From: Membranipora membranacea
Taxonomy: Eukaryota > Bryozoa > Gymnolaemata > Cheilostomatida > Membraniporidae
Assembly: GCA_914767715.1 (NCBI GenBank)
Contig: OU612069.1
Location: forward strand, 2,850,001-2,914,000
Length of the DNA stretch: 64,000 nucleotides
Reading direction: 5' to 3'
The first letter of the stretch is position 1. The number at the start of each line of letters is the position of its first letter. Positions 60,501 to 64,000 of the stretch are shown here, one piece after another. The translations under genes were made by a program, and so were the position numbers. The notes under the pieces are model-generated. The model saw only the letters and a list, made by a program, of their open reading frames with translations, made no database searches and was not told the DNA's origin.

Positions 60501-61570
60501 TAGGTAATTTAAAGTTGTCTCCCATCGTATCGTTTACGGAGCTATGAGGCAAATTACCGCGCTGTTGAGAGACATGCATTGCCGATTACGTTTATGAGAG
60601 ATCACTGTAGAACAATGTTCTCTTTCGACACCAAGACAGTACTTGTACCTTGAACGAGGTAACAGTTTAGTAACAGCTTATCAGGTTGAATCCTCCAACA
60701 AGTGAAACTCTTAGGTCAATGGTAATGAACATCCAACTATTTTCTGTTTTCGTCGCTACAGCCCCTTCATATTTTTGCCATTATTATGATTCACTATATT
60801 GTATGTAAAGAGAGAATCGGATTGTAAAACCCTCACACACATATAGGACTAATTGTCAAATGAATGTCTATTTTCGCCCATTCTATGGCTCAGGGATCTT
60901 TATTTTATATGTAAAGTTAGCATGATTATCTAAGCTGTTTAGTTTGGGGTGGCAGTGACAGTCCTCTAAATTGGGGGAGTTGGCACTATGGTTCTAATGT
61001 CTAACCAGGGTCAGTCATAGTATATCAAATATTTTTCCTGTGCCATCAGTAACTTTTTTTTGTCTTCCCTACTCCCATTCCTTGCCTGCCAGGAGATTAT
61101 TGTGTTTTCTAGCTATAATTTGTGGTCAGAGGGACAGACTAAGTCCAGTATAGCACAGTCAGTAGTTGTTGTGATATTTTGTGATACATGCAATGGGATA
61201 TAGACCAAAGCTCCACAATGTTTCTGCAAGCTATCGTCAAGGAGTACCCTGTTACTCCTTGCTATTGTCTAGACTTCAGAACAGCTTATGTGTCTGTCTG
61301 TCTGTCCTATATTACACCAGTTTAGCCTTGTTATGTGTCTAATTTTGGTTTGGGGCCCCAAAAAATAAACAGTAGCTGCGCAACAAGGTTAATACCAGTT
61401 AGCTAAACCCAGGAATGAATATCTGATTTTTGAACTTTGTTAAGAACAGGACAGATTTCTCTGGTTCCTGCTTCAGTTTGATTGTGATCAGTTTTTGTTG
61501 AAATCTGTATTTTTGTTGAGTATCTTATACCCTTGTCTCAGCTCAATAAAAGCATGAAATTTGAAGCTTG
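48369..61570 (+). CDS. SLC30A9: SLC30A9 (ZnT9) zinc transporter gene, 15 exons
   Basis: Coding exons: 48397-48535, 49820-50035, 50429-50528, 51036-51128, 51873-51955, 52310-52389, 52828-52889, 53529-53687, 54198-54333, 54576-54687, 55370-55580, 55968-56078, 56644-56725, 57607-57720, 60431-60475. All introns are GT-AG and all phases agree, giving 580 residues (human about 568). In order: a basic, mitochondrial-type leader; a proline-rich stretch (about 99-114); a charged helical region (about 130-215) matching the HUEL/XPA-like domain of ZnT9; then a cation-diffusion-facilitator membrane domain from about 248 with HSLAD (284-288), HPYGYTNFRYVSSLISGVGI and VLMEDLAAV; then a cytosolic-type C-terminal domain ending RHVDLEIL. 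ZnT9 exports zinc from mitochondria and has also been described as a nuclear coactivator. No damage is seen. Confidence 0.97.
48536..49819. other. SLC30A9 intron 1 with foldback repeats
   Basis: Holds a hairpin at 48569-48630 (TGTGTTGGCTCTGATTG arms), a 20-bp perfect palindrome CCAAGGAGTTAACTCCTTGG at 48644-48663, the MITE at 48700-48819 and a single arm of the same family at 49050-49095. No coding frame. Confidence 0.7.
48700..48819. mobile_element. GATCAAG-family MITE, best-preserved copy
   Basis: Two 52-bp arms pair with three mismatches: left CCAAGTCTGATCCAGTTTGC through CCCCACTCCACTG, right its complement, around TTAAGCAGCAGCTGAT. Related copies lie at 46008, 53704, 53802, 54721 and 58950, with single arms elsewhere. 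Confidence 0.85.
49820..50035 (+). CDS. SLC30A9: SLC30A9 exon 2
   Basis: Seventy-two codons of poorly conserved linker, ending in a proline/glutamine-rich run (QSPLPQPPLPQPPIPD). Acceptor ATATTTGTAG; donor AAAG/GTCGGT is weaker than the others but its phase fits both neighbours. Confidence 0.85.
50429..50528 (+). CDS. SLC30A9: SLC30A9 exon 3
   Basis: Encodes KPAKKKLEPQQKYLSNVFIT and PLRAMREYLL, the start of the conserved N-terminal helical region (human counterpart YTQNNFITGVRAINEF). Confidence 0.92.
51036..51128 (+). CDS. SLC30A9: SLC30A9 exon 4
   Basis: Encodes ELTTLWNTKRRSPYENSPP and ITVYLRHDVERK, matching the RRRSPHED and FTVYLRSDVEAK blocks of vertebrate ZnT9. Confidence 0.95.
51873..51955 (+). 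CDS. SLC30A9: SLC30A9 exon 5
   Basis: Charged helix AKEKYGSLSNLEIEKVKAKR HEELYMR, equivalent to the lysine/glutamate-rich segment before the membrane domain. Donor GAG/GTGAGT. Confidence 0.93.
52310..52389 (+). CDS. SLC30A9: SLC30A9 exon 6
   Basis: Encodes GLSPTKPNIFDYSEQYPDKP and SSDQRLE, a linker before the first membrane helix. Acceptor GTTGTTTCAG, donor GAG/GTATGA. Confidence 0.9.
52828..52889 (+). CDS. SLC30A9: SLC30A9 exon 7
   Basis: Encodes KQRKTIFKSGSGKVVLAAIF, the start of TM1 (human FFKGPGKVVMVAICIN). Confidence 0.95.
53045..53358. mobile_element. Foldback MITE in SLC30A9 intron 7
   Basis: The outer arms (GACTACCCAAGGACC, then GCATGTTATAGTCAGGCAGT) reappear inverted at 53300-53358, and an inner pair (CATTCTCTGCATCATGATGT) at 53113 and 53185 forms a second stem. 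The intron is otherwise plain. Confidence 0.8.
53529..53687 (+). CDS. SLC30A9: SLC30A9 exon 8
   Basis: Encodes the rest of TM1 and TM2 with the zinc-site motif HSLAD inside MFAEAVHSLADMLNQ, ending NPDPGHP. HxxxD in TM2 is the transport-site motif of ZnT proteins (human HSLSD). Confidence 0.97.
53704..53906. mobile_element. Two adjacent GATCAAG-family MITEs in intron 8
   Basis: A diverged copy at about 53704-53794 (GGAGTTGTTCGCCCTC/AGAGCAACTCC) is followed by a second at 53802-53906 (GATCAAGTCTGAACCAGTTT and complement). Confidence 0.65.
54198..54333 (+). CDS. SLC30A9: SLC30A9 exon 9
   Basis: Encodes YGYTNFRYVSSLISGVGIF and CVGAGFSWYHGIAGIIH, TM3 and the most conserved block of ZnT9. Donor TGG/GTATGT. 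Confidence 0.97.
54576..54687 (+). CDS. SLC30A9: SLC30A9 exon 10
   Basis: Encodes AIALLGVSLASESVTLMMAI and NNIKRKAKQTNQTFYNY: TM4 followed by the basic cytosolic loop. Confidence 0.96.
54721..54819. mobile_element. GATCAAG-family MITE in intron 10
   Basis: AGATCAAGGTTTATCCAATT with an inverted partner ending TTGGATCATCCTTGAT. Arms are diverged. Confidence 0.65.
55370..55580 (+). CDS. SLC30A9: SLC30A9 exon 11
   Basis: Encodes ARGSDPSVNVVLMEDLAAVT onward, TM5 and TM6, ending NSNALLGR. The TM5 site reads ED where most ZnTs have HxxxD; vertebrate ZnT9 has the same LLED pattern, so this is a family trait. Confidence 0.97.
55968..56078 (+). CDS. SLC30A9: SLC30A9 exon 12
   Basis: Encodes SIPDTHRRELMAALESD and VHDIKATDMGANLVR, the start of the soluble C-terminal domain (human VRAIHDVKATDLG). 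Confidence 0.96.
56644..56725 (+). CDS. SLC30A9: SLC30A9 exon 13
   Basis: Encodes FKAEVDIDGRLLTSRYLEEV and onward, matching the FKAEVDFDGR block of ZnT9. Confidence 0.97.
57607..57720 (+). CDS. SLC30A9: SLC30A9 exon 14
   Basis: Encodes EMRSLESTEEVELFLLHHGE and onward to IDRIEDVLK; matches human TPEELETFMLKHGENIIDTLG in register. Confidence 0.96.
57721..60430. other. SLC30A9 intron 14 (2.7 kb)
   Basis: Largest intron. Contains a diverged GATCAAG-type element at about 58950-59032, a direct repeat CCTCTAGTGGTCATT at 58476 and 58528, and a loose duplication around CCCTATACAAGT (60048, 60130). A 142-codon frame at 58332-58760 has no recognised motif. Confidence 0.6.
60431..60475 (+). CDS. SLC30A9: SLC30A9 last exon
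   Basis: Acceptor CTCTGTTTCAG, then ATNPAVRHVDLEIL and TGA at 60473-60475. The C-terminus is the same as in vertebrate ZnT9 apart from a few residues. Confidence 0.98.
   Translation, partial: ATNPAVRHVDLEIL
60476..61570 (+). other. SLC30A9 3' untranslated region
   Basis: No coding content; a TGTCTGTCTGTCTG run lies at about 61290. It ends near the poly(A) signal at 61545. Confidence 0.7.
61545..61550 (+). terminator. SLC30A9: Poly(A) signal of SLC30A9
   Basis: AATAAA 1,070 bases after the stop codon, followed by T/G-rich sequence (TTTGTTTGGCCCTGTGTGG), the usual downstream element. Confidence 0.7.
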
Positions 61571-61839
61571 ACCCATTTGTTTGGCCCTGTGTGGTGTATT
61601 GACAAATAAGTACAAAATAGCACAACCCATCGGGGTTGGGCCATCTGTCTTAGACACAACAATAAGGGATAACCATAGTATTACGTTGTGTACATCATCT
61701 GTTTTAATTAGTGTTTAGGCATTAATTGGTTCCGTTTCAGCTAATCTTAGCCAAACAACGATTTATATGACAGCTAGAGTACGAAGTCCACACAACGTAA
61801 CCAACCATGGGAAGGGCGCACTCATCAGTCCCGATCAAT

Positions 61840-61930
61840 CATTCATTGGCCTTGGGCCAGCTATGCATGCCACAGCCAATCAGAAGGGTTAATTACCAAA
61901 TAAGCCTCTCTGATTGGTTGACCTGCAATT
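61840..61930 (+). promoter_or_regulatory. CCAAT-box promoter of the downstream gene
   Basis: AGCCAATCAGA at 61875 and the inverted CTGATTGGTTG at 61910 are good NF-Y sites about 35 bp apart, with a weaker CATTGGCC at 61845. They precede a new ATG by about 120-155 bases and lie only 270-300 bases after the SLC30A9 poly(A) signal. No TATA box is evident. Confidence 0.55.
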
Positions 61931-62030
61931 CGCTCGTAAACACAAATGTACTTAGCGTATTGACAAAATTCAGTTTACTACCAAGCTTGCAAGTTACAAG
62001 ACGGGCTTTCGGAAAGCTTTGCGCTCTATA

Positions 62031-62362
62031 ATGCTAAGTGTTCAACAAATCCAACCTCTAATTCACCAAAACCTTCCGACTTCAACATATCATCACTCTA
62101 AGGAATCGCAAGTAGACGCTAACGGCAATATGATTGGAACAAGTTTGCCAGCTGACATTAAGTCCAAGCAGGCACACTCAGGCGGAGAGCATTCACTCGA
62201 TAGCAACACTCTGTTGCTGATTTTGAACACTGTACTTAAAACACAACACAAAACAACGTTCCCCTCGGAGCAATGTGGGAAACAGCAATCCAAACATATA
62301 GACAATGGCAATATCGCTAAAAACAATTCTCAAGACACATCAACAACACAACAATCGAAAAC
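62031..62362 (+). CDS. First coding exon of an unidentified gene
   Basis: ATG at 62031 opens 110 codons ending at AAAAC followed by GTAAGT, a consensus donor. The protein part is polar and low-complexity, rich in Q, S, T, N and H (MLSVQQIQPLIHQNLP, TSTTQQSK), with one leucine-rich helix (SLDSNTLLLILNTVLKT). This suits a disordered N-terminus, for example of a nuclear protein, but no domain is seen. The rest lies beyond the window. The CCAAT boxes upstream support a real gene start. Confidence 0.55.
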
Positions 62363-63779
62363 GTAAGTAAATGCTTTCCTCATTTGTACTGGTGCTAATA
62401 TTGATCAAATATATTTTTTTTTAATACTTTATTGGCAAGCTTCAAATATGCTTCAAATTGGCAAAATTCAATATGCCAAGCTTCAAACTTTTTAGGGATT
62501 ATGGGATTGATAATGGTACAACTAAGTGCTATGTATGCTGGGGAAAATCCAATACTAACACTTGTATCCCGGTACTCATTCTAGGAAATCTTTCATCTAT
62601 CACATTCACCTGGTTTGTTATTGTGTAGTCTATAATTGCCAAGTTACCTAAAAAGCACCATTTCAGAGCACCTGTGTAACGTTGTTGCAGCTCCTTTTAT
62701 CGATGACTCTTCTCTCACTATTCCATCAACTTTACATTCATAGATAAAAAGCCTTTCCATGATATCATGGAAAACCAAATTCAACATATATACCTAATTT
62801 CCCTTGGGTTTTAACACTGCTGGTTGCATCATGAAATCAAATCCGGTGATCATAACGTTGACATGCAACTGGTTTTCCCAAGTCCCAATGTTTAGAGAAT
62901 CTAAGGGGAATTTATCAAAGTACTGATAACATAACAAAATTTTCTGGTGTTGTGACTGAGGTTTGTTGATTTCCACATCAATCAATTCTGTCAGATTTAA
63001 TTTGATTTATCAATAAGCTATGAAAACCTTCGAAGGTTTCAGAGAAGGCAGTCAGTCATCAAAGTGACCATAGATCTACTGTCTTTGGTGATCTTTTATC
63101 TTATACAATGTTAAAACACGTGTTTCAGCTAGGTTGGTGTCTCGTCCACACGTTGTGTGTTATTAATAGGAAGATAAGACTGTGCCAGTTTTTCTTCCCT
63201 CTTCTCTTTTCTACCACTAGATGACAATGACCTTTGCATGCATAGCAATTGGTCAGTAGCACTATGATGAATGGTTTGACATCCATTTTCCCCATACCAC
63301 AGCTGGTCTTTATTATTCGCCCATGTTATGACATCAAAGATTAATAGGGTAAGGAGATTTTCATGACTTCTTAGAATAGATATGATATGGTCATCGATGG
63401 AGAAATGACTCAGTATAAATAGGATGTTCCCATGCTCTGAGGTGGATGTTCAAAGAAACAACCAGACTTTTCAAATTCTCAAAGCACTTTGTCACAACGT
63501 ATGAAAGGATAATCGCAGTTCTGGAAAGCTGAACATTGCACATTCCTGTGCTGAATGTTTAGAGGGTAAAACTCCCACACGGCATGAATCAGACCTCATA
63601 AATGAAGATAACTGGTTGGAACCGGTAGTCGTTATGAATTCCTGTTGCCCAATAAAGATGGGGTTATTTGAGTTTTGTTGATCCATATATGACTACCCCT
63701 AATCTTCGATTTCTCAATCCCAGATAATCATCAATCGATTAAATTATCAGGCAAGAGGCAGGATCATGGCTCTCAATCT

Positions 63780-63811
<32 letters not shown>

Positions 63812-64000
63812 GAAATTTATTGCTACTAAGATATTTCTCTAACCTGATGCATTGTATAACTATAGGTTACACAGGATATTCATTTCTAATGAAACCCTAG
63901 CAGTCAGCATAATCGACAGCTATAAAAAGTTCATGCTGGAGATATATTCGGACTGAGCCTGAGTTGTTGCAGCTCCTTTATTTGGTCATTAAGTTTTTAC
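62363..64000. other. Probable first intron of the downstream gene
   Basis: No second exon recognised. A trinucleotide run (ATA)n lies at 63781-63811. Confidence 0.45.

Overview
This window is nuclear DNA from an animal: spliced genes with GT-AG introns, a metazoan zinc transporter, a rhodopsin-family receptor, tRNA-derived SINEs, several LINE remnants and many foldback or miniature DNA transposons. It is AT-rich. Nothing prokaryotic is present. I cannot name the species; the gene-poor, repeat-dense layout with introns of a few hundred bases to about 2.7 kb fits a marine invertebrate, but that is an impression only.

Layout. 0.1-1.1 kb: five copies of a 191-bp tandem repeat. 1.9-3.4 kb: a LINE scrap and a MITE with a clean 8-bp target duplication. 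3.6-11.4 kb: a transposon with about 310-bp inverted ends, caught in an apparently perfect 3,826-bp tandem duplication; each copy also carries a 101-bp perfect hairpin flanked by 11-bp direct repeats. 12.5-17.9 kb: a larger relative forming a multi-kilobase palindrome, its left arm split by a three-unit, 404-bp array of tRNA-like SINE. 18-24 kb: more repeats, the 3' end of a restriction-endonuclease-type LINE (minus strand) and of a second LINE (plus strand) that ends in a minisatellite. 24.7-27.2 kb: an AT satellite invaded by a 99-bp-TIR foldback and a Harbinger-like element, the latter invaded by a hAT-like element. 28-32 kb: mostly empty, with an RT scrap.

Genes. About 32.5-33.5 kb (minus): a possible small type II membrane protein. 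36.7-37.8 kb (plus): a class A GPCR whose TM5 is split by a 267-bp foldback sequence that could be spliced in frame as an intron. 39.3-39.6 kb (minus): possible GPCR tail. 44.6-47.1 kb (minus): three exon-like ORFs of unknown identity. 48.4-61.6 kb (plus): a complete SLC30A9 (ZnT9) gene, 15 exons, 580 codons, all splice phases agreeing, with a poly(A) signal. 61.8-62.4 kb (plus): CCAAT-box sequence and the first coding exon of another gene running out of the window.

SLC30A9 is the only gene that can be assigned with near certainty. Most remaining sequence is layered transposon history, and the strongest unusual signals are the palindromic elements, above all the one inside the receptor gene.
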